From positions 1 through 11,587 of the forward strand of contig JAICKZ010000077.1 of NCBI GenBank assembly GCA_025927665.1: a stretch of 11,587 nt of DNA, read 5' to 3'. The stretch comes from Steroidobacteraceae bacterium. Lineage in GTDB: Bacteria; Pseudomonadota; Gammaproteobacteria; Steroidobacterales; Steroidobacteraceae. Below are positions 1 to 6,107 of this stretch, in pieces. Every line of letters begins with the position of its first letter. Within the stretch, counting starts at the first letter, position 1. The notes below the pieces were generated by a model. The model was not told the origin of the DNA and did not search any database. It saw nothing but the letters and a program-made list of their open reading frames with translations. The position numbers and the translations under genes were made by a program.

Positions 1-141
1 GCGAGTCGCTCTCTCGGACTTAGATGTTGCATCTGGCCGTAGCTCCTTGTGGGAGTCGTTTCGACCTGATTGGTTAGTGTTCTTGTGGTCGTTGCCGTTT
101 TTGGCGGCGGAAGTGCTACTCAACAAAGCAGTGCTCATCAT
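1..141 (-). CDS. Possible N-terminus of an unidentified protein, cut by the left edge
   Basis: A minus-strand frame is open from a double ATG (139-141 and 136-138) to the window edge, giving 47 codons. The peptide begins MMSTALLSSTSAAKNG and is rich in Ser, Thr, Asn, Lys and Asp, like a disordered N-terminal extension; no domain can be recognised. No clear Shine-Dalgarno precedes it. It would run in the same direction as the rnr operon, about 310 bases downstream of the deacetylase stop, and its promoter region would carry the palindromes at 170-193. The opposite strand is also open here (2-178, ending in TAA), so the coding strand is not settled. I prefer the minus strand because it has a start codon with regulatory-looking DNA upstream. 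Confidence 0.35.
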   Translation of the reverse strand, partial: MMSTALLSSTSAAKNGNDHKNTNQSGRNDSHKELRPDATSKSERATR

Positions 142-451
142 TTCAGACTCGATAACCACAGAACACCTAAGTTACTAACTGGTTGTACAACCAAGATACA
201 CAAACAGTACGCATTCTAGCCATACTCAGCGCTGCGGTCACCCTCGAACCGATGCATTTTTAGATTTCTTTCGCGTGTATTTTGGAACCTACAACAGTGT
301 GCGGATACTGTGTGACACTTTTGTTACAACCCGCCATTTACCTTCAAAGAGTCTGTAGGCCTGCATCTCATAATGCATTTGGAGATGGACATGCTCGACC
401 AGTGCCAATAAAAGCGAAACATTTGGGCTCTTATAAAAGACCAGGTTTCAA
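142..451. other. Intergenic stretch, no supported gene
   Basis: About 310 bases lie between the end of the deacetylase gene and the putative left-edge gene. The only structured part I see is the pair of palindromes at 170-193. No GC-rich hairpin followed by a T-run is visible on the minus strand after the deacetylase stop, so an intrinsic terminator for the rnr operon is not evident. A 77-codon plus-strand frame starting at a TTG at 282 overlaps the end of the deacetylase gene and has no ribosome binding site, so I do not count it. Confidence 0.6.
170..193. promoter_or_regulatory. Two abutting palindromes, candidate operator
   Basis: Positions 170-180 read AGTTACTAACT, a perfect inverted repeat with 5-base arms around one central base. 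Positions 180-193 read TGGTTGTACAACCA, a perfect 14-base palindrome. They share base 180 and lie 30-50 bases upstream of the ATG of the putative left-edge gene, where an operator would be expected. No U-run follows on either strand, so a terminator is less likely. Which regulator would bind is unknown. Confidence 0.35.
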
Positions 452-1423
452 TTATGTCAGGCAAAGCTCTTTAACCACCCGTGTCCAACCACGGGCGACA
501 TTGCTGCGATTATAACCACCGCCACCTAATGCCAACACTCTGCCATGTCCCCATGAATCCGCTAACTGACACAAACGTTGTGTGGCATGAGCATGCGCGG
601 CTTCAGTAAACCGCAGATGAGTGAGTGGATCGTCGGCCATGCTGTCCACGCCACATTGCAATATTACAAATTCCGGCTTGCTATCTTGCAAATGGATTTC
701 GACTTTCGACCACGCTGCTTTGAACTCCATATCACCTGCTCCACTCGGCAGCGGCAAATTCAACTTGGTGCCTACTGCTTTGCCTTCACCCGTTTCGTCT
801 GCATGGCCAGTGCCTGGATACAAAAAATGTCCATCTTCATGAATGTCGACAAACACTAAATCTGGATCATGATCGAATGCATAGAACACTCCGTCACCGT
901 GGTGAGCATCGATATCTACATAGGCAATCTTTTTGATGCCATATTGATTCCGCAATACTTCTATTGCAACACCAATATCATTGAACACACAAAAGCCCGC
1001 AGCATGATCACGCGCCGCATGATGCAAACCGGCGATGGGAATAAACGCACGACTTACTTGCGTACTCATGATGTGTTCTACTGCAGTGAGCGTTGCACCG
1101 ACCACATTGCTGGCAGCTTCAAACACACCTTTGAATGCGGGCGTATCTCCGTTATCAACAAAACCACATCCTATTCGTGATAGTTCCATGACACGCTCAA
1201 TATGGGCAGGAACGTGAAACAACTGCAACTCTTCAAGCGTTGCCAGACGTGGCGATGCATGCATGAGATGTGATTCGAGATTGGCGCGTCGCAACTCACT
1301 CATGAAGGCTTCGTGACGATCCAAACCAAATGCATGCCCGTCGGGAAAACCATATTTGGCGATAGCATCACCGGCAACCAGCAATACTTTATGATTTGTC
1401 ACTTTATGATGTGTATTGGTCAT
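452..1423 (-). CDS. AcuC-like zinc-dependent deacetylase (histone deacetylase superfamily)
   Basis: This 323-residue cytoplasmic enzyme belongs to the arginase/HDAC fold, whose members hydrolyse acetyl groups from lysines (AcuC removes them from acetyl-CoA synthetase) or from acetylpolyamines. The active site is complete. The tandem catalytic histidines are H134-H135 in GLHHAARDHAAGFCVFND. The zinc ligands D172 and H174 lie in DIDAHHGDG, and the third ligand is D260 in QCGVDSMADDPL. The transition-state tyrosine is Y304 in GGGGYN. HEDGHFLYPGTG (195-206) resembles AcuC. The ATG lies 7 bases after the rlmB stop with only a weak purine-rich stretch (AAGTAAG) before it, so translational coupling is likely. 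It is the last gene of the rnr-rlmB operon. The substrate cannot be read from sequence: protein lysine, as for AcuC, and acetylpolyamine are both possible. Confidence 0.93.
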   Translation of the reverse strand: MTNTHHKVTNHKVLLVAGDAIAKYGFPDGHAFGLDRHEAFMSELRRANLESHLMHASPRLATLEELQLFHVPAHIERVMELSRIGCGFVDNGDTPAFKGVFEAASNVVGATLTAVEHIMSTQVSRAFIPIAGLHHAARDHAAGFCVFNDIGVAIEVLRNQYGIKKIAYVDIDAHHGDGVFYAFDHDPDLVFVDIHEDGHFLYPGTGHADETGEGKAVGTKLNLPLPSGAGDMEFKAAWSKVEIHLQDSKPEFVILQCGVDSMADDPLTHLRFTEAAHAHATQRLCQLADSWGHGRVLALGGGGYNRSNVARGWTRVVKELCLT

Positions 1424-1430
1424 TGCTTAC

Positions 1431-2183
1431 TTACTTTGTATTAAGAGTACGTTGTCGCACAACTTCATACAATGTCACACCTGTCGCAACAGAAACATTC
1501 AGACTTTCCACCACGCCTTGCATGGGAATATTAACCAGCAAGTCGCAATGCTCCTTGGTCAAGCGTCGCATGCCCGCACCTTCTGCGCCCATCACAACGG
1601 CCATTGGTCCAGTTAATTTTGCGGTGTAAATAGATTGCGTGACTTCATCATCAGTACCTACCAACCATAACCCGCGTTCCTTCAACCAACGCAAAGTACG
1701 CGCGAGATTGGTCACTTGAACTAACGGCACAGTTTCTGCCGCACCTGCTGCAACCTTACGCACGACCGGAGACAATCCCGCAGCACGATCACGCGGCACG
1801 ATCACTGCGTGAACACCTGCCGCATCTGCCGTGCGCAAACAAGCCCCCAAATTGTGTGGATCGGTCACACCATCCAGTACCAACACCAGTGGCGATGCAC
1901 CTGCTTTATCTAACACATCATCTAATGCGCCCTCACCCAAGTTATCTATTTTTTTGAGTTGTGCAATGACACCTTGATGACTTTCACTCGACGTCAATTT
2001 ATCCATTTCTTGCGAACTGCGTTGTTCAACTTTGATGTGATGTTCTTTGGCGAGACTGAGTAACTCATTCATACGCGCATCATCACGGCCGCGTTGCACA
2101 TACAGTTGTACAATTTTGGAAGCATGACGTTGCAATAATGTACGCACGGCGTGCAAACCAAAAACGGTGGTGGCATCACTCAT
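1431..2183 (-). CDS. rlmB: 23S rRNA (guanosine-2251-2'-O)-methyltransferase RlmB
   Basis: This 250-residue SpoU/TrmH-family enzyme transfers a methyl group from S-adenosylmethionine to the ribose of G2251 in the peptidyl-transferase P loop of 23S rRNA. The N-terminal substrate-binding domain (about 1-75) opens with VFGLHAVRTLL, as in E. coli RlmB. The knotted catalytic domain shows all three family motifs: DPHNLGACLRTADAAG (108-123), VVMGAEGAGMRRLT (196-209) and IPMQGVVESLNVSVATG (219-235). I chose the ATG at 2181-2183 over the in-frame TTG one codon upstream because MSDAT aligns with the family N-terminus. A GGAG lies 9 bases before it, inside the end of rnr. The gene starts 5 bases after the rnr stop; the rnr-rlmB pairing is standard in gammaproteobacteria. 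Confidence 0.97.
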   Translation of the reverse strand: MSDATTVFGLHAVRTLLQRHASKIVQLYVQRGRDDARMNELLSLAKEHHIKVEQRSSQEMDKLTSSESHQGVIAQLKKIDNLGEGALDDVLDKAGASPLVLVLDGVTDPHNLGACLRTADAAGVHAVIVPRDRAAGLSPVVRKVAAGAAETVPLVQVTNLARTLRWLKERGLWLVGTDDEVTQSIYTAKLTGPMAVVMGAEGAGMRRLTKEHCDLLVNIPMQGVVESLNVSVATGVTLYEVVRQRTLNTK

Positions 2184-2188
2184 CAATA

Positions 2189-4441
2189 TTATCTCCGCGG
2201 ACCACGATTTCTGCGAAATGGATTGCGGGAAATTTGCGGCTCTGCGGCAGTACCGGCAGGTCTTACCAGTTCGAAATCAATCTTGCGTTCATCAATCAAT
2301 ACATTGATCAAACGCACGCGTAGATGATCACCAAGTCGATACACGCGCTTACTGCGCTCGCCAATCAAGCGATAACCCGATTTGTCGCGATTAAAATAAT
2401 CGCTCCCTAAGCTGCTGACATGAATCAGTCCATCGATCTGCATATCTTTGATTTGCACAAACAAACCAAATTCCATCACGCCAGTCACTACCGAATCAAA
2501 TTCTTCGCCAATATGATTTTGCATAAATTCGCACTTAAGCCATGACATGGCATCGCGAGTAGCTTCATCGGCACGACGTTCCAGCATGGAACATTGTTGT
2601 CCCAGCGTCGCCATATCGCTCAATTCTTCTGGCCAATCTTCATGTGTACCGCCCTGCAAAACATGGCGAATACCACGATGCACTAATAAATCCGGATAAC
2701 GACGAATCGGTGACGTGAAGTGAGCATACTCAGTTAACGACAAACCAAAATGTCCGATATTTTCAGGTTGATAAACGGCTTGCGGCAACGACCGCATGAC
2801 GACCGTTTGGATCAATGGTGCTTCATCACTGTTGCTGATCTGCTTAAGAACATTGCCAAGATCGCCGGGCGTAATCGTTCGGTCAATCGGCAATGAAATA
2901 GCAAAGCCACGTAAAAATTCGCGTAGTTGTTCAAGACGATCTTCATCGGGCGAGCCATGTACACGATACAAAGTCGGAATCTTGTGTTTCTTCAGAAATT
3001 TTGCCGCTTGTACATTGGCGGCGATCATGCACTCTTCAATCAAACGATGTGCATCATTGCGTGACTGCTCAACAAACGTAACCACTTTACCTTTGTCATC
3101 AAAACGAGCTTTGATTTCTTGCACGTCAAAATCCAATGCGTGTCTTTTCAAGCGCTCTTGGTGCAAGACCTTGAACACATCGTACAAATTGTGCAATGGC
3201 TCTGATAACGATTGTAATGCAGCACCAGCTGGTGCCTTTGCGTTACTAAGGAATGCCGCCACTGCCGTGTAAGTGAGTCGTGCGGCAGAACACATCACGC
3301 CTTCGTAAAATTCTGCACGTGTTATTTTTCCTTCCGCAGAGACGCGCATTTCACACACCATGCATAAACGATCCACTTGCGGATTGAGCGAACACAAGCC
3401 ATTCGATAACGCCTCCGGCAACATGGGAATGACACGATTCGGAAAATAAACTGATGTGCCACGCAAACGCGCTTCCGCATCCAGCGCCGTATTCAATCGC
3501 ACGTAGTGAGAAACATCTGCAATGGCGACAAGTAATCTCCATCCACTGCGCAACTTCTCGCAATACACCGCATCATCAAAATCGCGCGCATCTTCACCAT
3601 CAATGGTCACCAATGGCAACTCTCGCAAATCATGACGCTCACGTTTGTCAGTCGCTTTTACTTTATCGCCAAACTTGCTTGCCTCAGCGATAACTTCTTT
3701 AGGAAATTCATTGGGCAATCCATGCGAATAGATTGCAATATCAGTTTCCATTCCAGGTGCGCCATGCTCACCAAGAACCTGTCTTACATGTCCAACGGGC
3801 TGCGCATTGCGCCCGGGTTGTTCAACCAATCGAATCAATACCACTTCACTTTGCTTAGCGTTATTTAATTTATTAGGAGGAATAAGAATGCGATGACTAA
3901 TGCGAGTATTTTCTGGTGTGACGTAGTAAACGCCGTTATCTTCATATAAGCGTCCTACTACTTCTTTAGTGCCACGCTCAAGCACATCGACAATACTTCC
4001 TTCGGGCCTGCCACGACGATCCTGTCCGATAATCCGCGCTGAAACGCGATCACCATGCATAACTTGTTGCATCTGTCGATGCGAGAGAAAGATGGGGTCG
4101 GAACGATCATCTGGATATACAAATCCGTGACCATCGCGATGACCGGAAACTTTACCGACTATCAGGCCGAGACGTTCACGCAAGCAATATTCATCGCGAC
4201 GATTACGAATAACTGCACCACGTCGTTCCAAGTCTAGTAACGTTTGATCCAACTTAACTGAATCTTTTTTGCTTAATTCACATGCGGTCATCAGCGCGGC
4301 TTTCGACATGGGCTGACCCATCTCTCGCAATGCATTCAGAACCAATGAATCATCCAGTTCGTTATGCTTCGCTGTAGGTTGCGACTTACGCGTTACCCGG
4401 CGAATTACTTTGGTTTTGGCGGTTTTTGCGCGACGTTTCAT
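2189..4441 (-). CDS. rnr: Ribonuclease R, 3'-5' exoribonuclease
   Basis: This 750-residue RNB-family hydrolytic exoribonuclease degrades structured RNA, defective rRNA and, with tmRNA-SmpB, non-stop mRNA. An N-terminal helix-turn-helix-like region (about 30-90) is followed by two cold-shock/OB domains (about 92-235). The RNB catalytic domain (about 270-595) has the metal-binding aspartates D281, D287, D289 and D290 in DGEDARDFDDAV, and the hallmark HFTSPIRRYPDLLVHRGI (574-591). A C-terminal S1 domain (about 645-726) contains GLFVQIKDMQIDGLIHVSSL. The C-terminal tail is short (about 25 residues) and Arg-rich, unlike the long Lys-rich tail of the 813-residue E. coli enzyme. The ATG at 4439-4441 has no strong Shine-Dalgarno. 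It heads the operon rnr-rlmB-deacetylase and is divergent from tRNA-Leu. Confidence 0.97.
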   Translation of the reverse strand: MKRRAKTAKTKVIRRVTRKSQPTAKHNELDDSLVLNALREMGQPMSKAALMTACELSKKDSVKLDQTLLDLERRGAVIRNRRDEYCLRERLGLIVGKVSGHRDGHGFVYPDDRSDPIFLSHRQMQQVMHGDRVSARIIGQDRRGRPEGSIVDVLERGTKEVVGRLYEDNGVYYVTPENTRISHRILIPPNKLNNAKQSEVVLIRLVEQPGRNAQPVGHVRQVLGEHGAPGMETDIAIYSHGLPNEFPKEVIAEASKFGDKVKATDKRERHDLRELPLVTIDGEDARDFDDAVYCEKLRSGWRLLVAIADVSHYVRLNTALDAEARLRGTSVYFPNRVIPMLPEALSNGLCSLNPQVDRLCMVCEMRVSAEGKITRAEFYEGVMCSAARLTYTAVAAFLSNAKAPAGAALQSLSEPLHNLYDVFKVLHQERLKRHALDFDVQEIKARFDDKGKVVTFVEQSRNDAHRLIEECMIAANVQAAKFLKKHKIPTLYRVHGSPDEDRLEQLREFLRGFAISLPIDRTITPGDLGNVLKQISNSDEAPLIQTVVMRSLPQAVYQPENIGHFGLSLTEYAHFTSPIRRYPDLLVHRGIRHVLQGGTHEDWPEELSDMATLGQQCSMLERRADEATRDAMSWLKCEFMQNHIGEEFDSVVTGVMEFGLFVQIKDMQIDGLIHVSSLGSDYFNRDKSGYRLIGERSKRVYRLGDHLRVRLINVLIDERKIDFELVRPAGTAAEPQISRNPFRRNRGPRR

Positions 4442-4504
4442 TTGTTGAGTAAACCAAGTGGCGCGTTCAATAGCAAGACACTTACGAATGAGAATGCAAA
4501 TTCA

Positions 4505-4541
4505 TTGACACCTGCAAAAGCCGCCGGTAGAGTTGCGCGCC
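4505..4541 (+). promoter_or_regulatory. Promoter of tRNA-Leu, with GC-rich discriminator
   Basis: A perfect -35 (TTGACA, 4505-4510) is followed by a 17-base spacer and a -10 matching four of six consensus bases (TAGAGT, 4528-4533). The next bases, TGCGCGCC, form a GC-rich discriminator typical of stable-RNA promoters under stringent control. Transcription would start near 4540, about 40 bases before the mature tRNA. The rnr gene diverges from the same 139-base intergenic region. Confidence 0.7.
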
Positions 4542-4543
4542 TT

Positions 4544-4562
4544 GTGCGGGCCAGCCCCGCAC
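4544..4562 (+). other. GC-rich hairpin in the pre-tRNA-Leu leader
   Basis: GTGCGGG (4544-4550) and CCCGCAC (4556-4562) form a perfect 7-base-pair stem with a 5-base loop. It lies between the predicted transcription start and the mature tRNA 5' end at 4581. No T-run follows on either strand, so it is not an ordinary terminator. It could stabilise or shape the 5' leader for RNase P or another nuclease; that role is inference. Confidence 0.5.
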
Positions 4563-4580
4563 TTATCCCACCAAAAAAAT

Positions 4581-4665
4581 GCCCAGGTGGCGGAACTGGT
4601 AGACGCGCTAGTTTCAGGTATTAGTGGAGCAATCCGTGGAGGTTCGAGTCCTCTCCTGGGCACCA
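4581..4665 (+). tRNA. tRNA-Leu, anticodon CAG, CCA encoded
   Basis: This 85-base class II tRNA has a 7-bp acceptor stem (GCCCAGG with CCTGGGC), discriminator A and encoded CCA (4663-4665). The D-arm contains the leucine-type GGCGGAACTGGTAGACGC. The anticodon stem CTAGT/ATTAG (one G-T pair) encloses the loop TTCAGGT, so the anticodon is CAG, reading CUG. The variable arm is a GGA/TCC stem with a GCAA tetraloop. The T-arm is GGAGG-TTCGAGT-CCTCT with one G-T pair. The sequence closely resembles E. coli tRNA-Leu(CAG). It is a lone tRNA at the border between core genes and an accessory strip. Confidence 0.97.
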
Positions 4666-4715
4666 GTTTTCTTTTTGTTTTACTTTTCCTTTTAGTTCGA
4701 AAAGAAAAAAGTAAA
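4666..4715 (+). terminator. AT-rich U-tracts and hairpin after tRNA-Leu
   Basis: Immediately after CCA come T-tracts (GTTTTCTTTTTGTTTT). An A/T stem then pairs TTTACTTTT (4679-4687) with AAAAGTAAA (4707-4715), with CTTTT/AAAAG nested inside and an AGTTCG loop. The tRNA's own stable 3' arm followed by U-runs may be enough to end transcription. The downstream stem has almost no G-C pairs and no U-run after it, so it is not a textbook terminator. Confidence 0.35.
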
Positions 4716-4763
4716 TGGGTTGAGGGAGCGCTAAGCATTCACTAGCTTTTACAGAAGTATGCA

Positions 4764-5231
4764 ATGGATCATAACGAGAAAAACAACTTGTATGCGCCTC
4801 CTCGGGCACGTGTGGCCGACCCTATTCCAATGTCGCTTTCACAAAGGCCAAGGCAAATTAGCGTTGCAATTTGGTTGTTATGTATCTCTTTTGCTATAGG
4901 TTATCTAAACCGTGATCTTGTCTATCCGCTAATTGCAGGCACTGCTTTTCCAAGGGTACCTGCAATGGCCGCCAGTTTTATAATCGGTATTGCGGTAAGC
5001 ATGTGGATCGGCAGAAAACTCCTTCTTGGACGCAACTGGATGCGAGTGACATTCCTCATTCTTTTTGTTCTTGGTCTGGCATTCACACCTTTTAGAATGG
5101 CTCGATTATTTCACGGATCCAACGAACTCTTGATTATTTATGTTGTTCAAAGTGTTATCCAGGCATTTGCTATCCTGCTCATGTTCATTAAACCCGGTAG
5201 TAGCTGGTTCAGTAAGCGCAACGATCAGTAA
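4764..5231 (+). CDS. Small four-helix inner-membrane protein of unknown function
   Basis: This 155-residue protein has a short hydrophilic N-terminus and four predicted membrane helices at about 31-49, 65-83, 93-110 and 121-141. The N-terminus carries NLYAPPRARVAD (8-19), which resembles the NPYxxPxAxVxD leader I recall from many small proteobacterial membrane proteins. GSSWF (145-149) near the end also fits that group. No catalytic motif is visible. The ATG at 4764 has a poor Shine-Dalgarno (AGAAG). A weak promoter-like TTGAGG-N17-TAGCTT at 4720-4748 would give a very short leader; read-through from the tRNA is the alternative. The coding call is good because composition, helix pattern and family-like ends agree. 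Function is unknown. Confidence 0.8.
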   Translation: MDHNEKNNLYAPPRARVADPIPMSLSQRPRQISVAIWLLCISFAIGYLNRDLVYPLIAGTAFPRVPAMAASFIIGIAVSMWIGRKLLLGRNWMRVTFLILFVLGLAFTPFRMARLFHGSNELLIIYVVQSVIQAFAILLMFIKPGSSWFSKRNDQ

Positions 5232-5240
5232 CATCATTAC

Positions 5241-5411
5241 ATGTTCGTCCATGCGGAACACCAACCAGTAATCGTGACGAGCTATTATCAAACTCTGATA
5301 AGGTATGTGGCTGAAACCTTTGACACTTATAAGAAGAAACCAGTTCGCCAGTACAACATAGTCTTCTTGCATATTCACGATGATCACATTACAGCCTATC
5401 AAAAGTTGTAA
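5241..5411 (+). CDS. Possible 56-codon ORF, in frame after the membrane-protein stop
   Basis: An ATG at 5241 opens 56 codons ending in TAA at 5409-5411. The frame is the same as that of the upstream membrane-protein gene and is open from the base after its stop, so it could be a lost C-terminal extension or an independent small gene. The peptide reads as plausible soluble protein, for example RYVAETFDTYKKKP near its middle and HIHDDHITAYQKL at its end. No ribosome binding site precedes the ATG and I recognise no family. An open run of this length is not rare by chance. Confidence 0.2.
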   Translation: MFVHAEHQPVIVTSYYQTLIRYVAETFDTYKKKPVRQYNIVFLHIHDDHITAYQKL

Positions 5412-5489
5412 TGGCTGATTGCTGAAAATCCTACTGCAAGATTTTTATTCGTACAGCACGTATTGGTCAAGCCACTTATCTTCGTTACC

Positions 5490-5550
5490 TTGTGTTACCC
5501 ACGTGCCGATCACTTTAAATAATTACATGGGTAGTTGTCCTAATTGGACA
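5490..5550 (+). promoter_or_regulatory. Candidate promoter and dyad upstream of the secreted-protein gene
   Basis: A -35-like TTGTGT (5490-5495) and a -10-like TTTAAA (5514-5519) are 18 bases apart. Transcription would start near 5526. Just downstream, TGTCC (5536-5540) and GGACA (5546-5550) form an inverted repeat around TAATT, in a position where a repressor would block the polymerase. The Shine-Dalgarno AGGAG (5561-5565) follows, 8 bases before the ATG. Both promoter boxes are imperfect. Confidence 0.35.
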
Positions 5551-5573
5551 GTCTTCAAAGAGGAGTAAGGATC

Positions 5574-6035
5574 ATGAAATACATTCTGGCAATGGTTGCA
5601 GTCATCATTTGTACATCAAGTGCTTCTACAGTAAACGCGGAAAACTATTCAGTACAAAGTACAAAAACCTTCGATATGCCTCTCGATCAAGCATGGGCAA
5701 AAATCACGAAATATTTAGTTTTGCATTCGATAACCCCCACGTTAAGTGACAAGGAAACTGGTGTAATTAATGCTGAGGGAACAAATGGTATTAAGTATGT
5801 GAACTGCGATGCCGGTAAAGGTAAGTTAGTCGACGTCCAATACAAGGCAGGTATTTCCATCGACTCGAAAGGTGCAAACACCGTGTCAGTAACAATCGTG
5901 GTTGATGGAGACGGCAAATATGCGAGACGACATCACATTCTGTTCATTCCTACCGCTACAAACAAGAAACCAACTGAATGCACAACCAAAGGAGTGTTTG
6001 AGCGTAACCTGTTTGATTACTTGGCAACTCAATAG
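5574..6035 (+). CDS. Secreted periplasmic protein of unknown function
   Basis: The 153-residue precursor has a classical signal peptide (KYILAMVAVIICTSSASTVNA) with a likely cut after A22; there is no lipobox cysteine. The mature part contains LDQAWAKITKYLVLHSITP (37-55) followed by KETGVINAEG (60-69). This helix-then-strand pattern resembles small envelope proteins with a BamC-like or helix-grip fold. That likeness is my impression and not a domain assignment. Two cysteines (C78, C136) could form a disulfide in the periplasm. I chose the ATG at 5574 because AGGAG lies 8 bases upstream and it starts the signal peptide exactly; an in-frame TTG at 5544 would spoil the signal sequence and lies in the dyad. 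It is convergent with the toxin gene; no terminator is evident in between. Confidence 0.8.
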   Translation: MKYILAMVAVIICTSSASTVNAENYSVQSTKTFDMPLDQAWAKITKYLVLHSITPTLSDKETGVINAEGTNGIKYVNCDAGKGKLVDVQYKAGISIDSKGANTVSVTIVVDGDGKYARRHHILFIPTATNKKPTECTTKGVFERNLFDYLATQ

Positions 6036-6107
6036 CAGCTTTGTAGTTGCCAGATGATTTTTGATTCGGTGAGGCAATAAATGGATGCATGCTGTTGAAT
6101 GATTGAC

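Larger units (their letters stand above)
5232..5573. other. 342-base gap between two envelope-protein genes
   Basis: The first half holds the questionable small ORF at 5241-5411. The second half appears non-coding and holds a promoter-like pair at 5490-5519 and a dyad at 5536-5550, both upstream of the secreted-protein gene. A minus-strand frame (5106-5402) overlaps the confident membrane-protein gene and is discounted. No repeat or RNA gene is seen. Confidence 0.55.

Noticed and set aside
2..178. Plus-strand frame open from the left edge to TAA at 176-178
   Set aside because: It is a possible alternative to the minus-strand partial gene, but it has no visible start, reads as an unusually Leu/Trp-rich peptide and matches no motif I know. 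It cannot be excluded without sequence to the left.
282..515. 77-codon plus-strand frame
   Set aside because: It starts at a TTG without a ribosome binding site, overlaps the end of the confidently identified deacetylase gene and has no recognisable features.
2184..2186. TTG start for rlmB one codon upstream
   Set aside because: The ATG at 2181-2183 gives the family-like N-terminus, and its spacing to GGAG is acceptable.
5106..5402. 98-codon minus-strand frame
   Set aside because: It overlaps the membrane-protein gene antisense, and no ribosome binding site or family resemblance is evident.
5544..5573. Upstream TTG start for the secreted protein
   Set aside because: It lies within the dyad, lacks a Shine-Dalgarno and adds a charged stretch before a signal peptide that starts perfectly at 5574.
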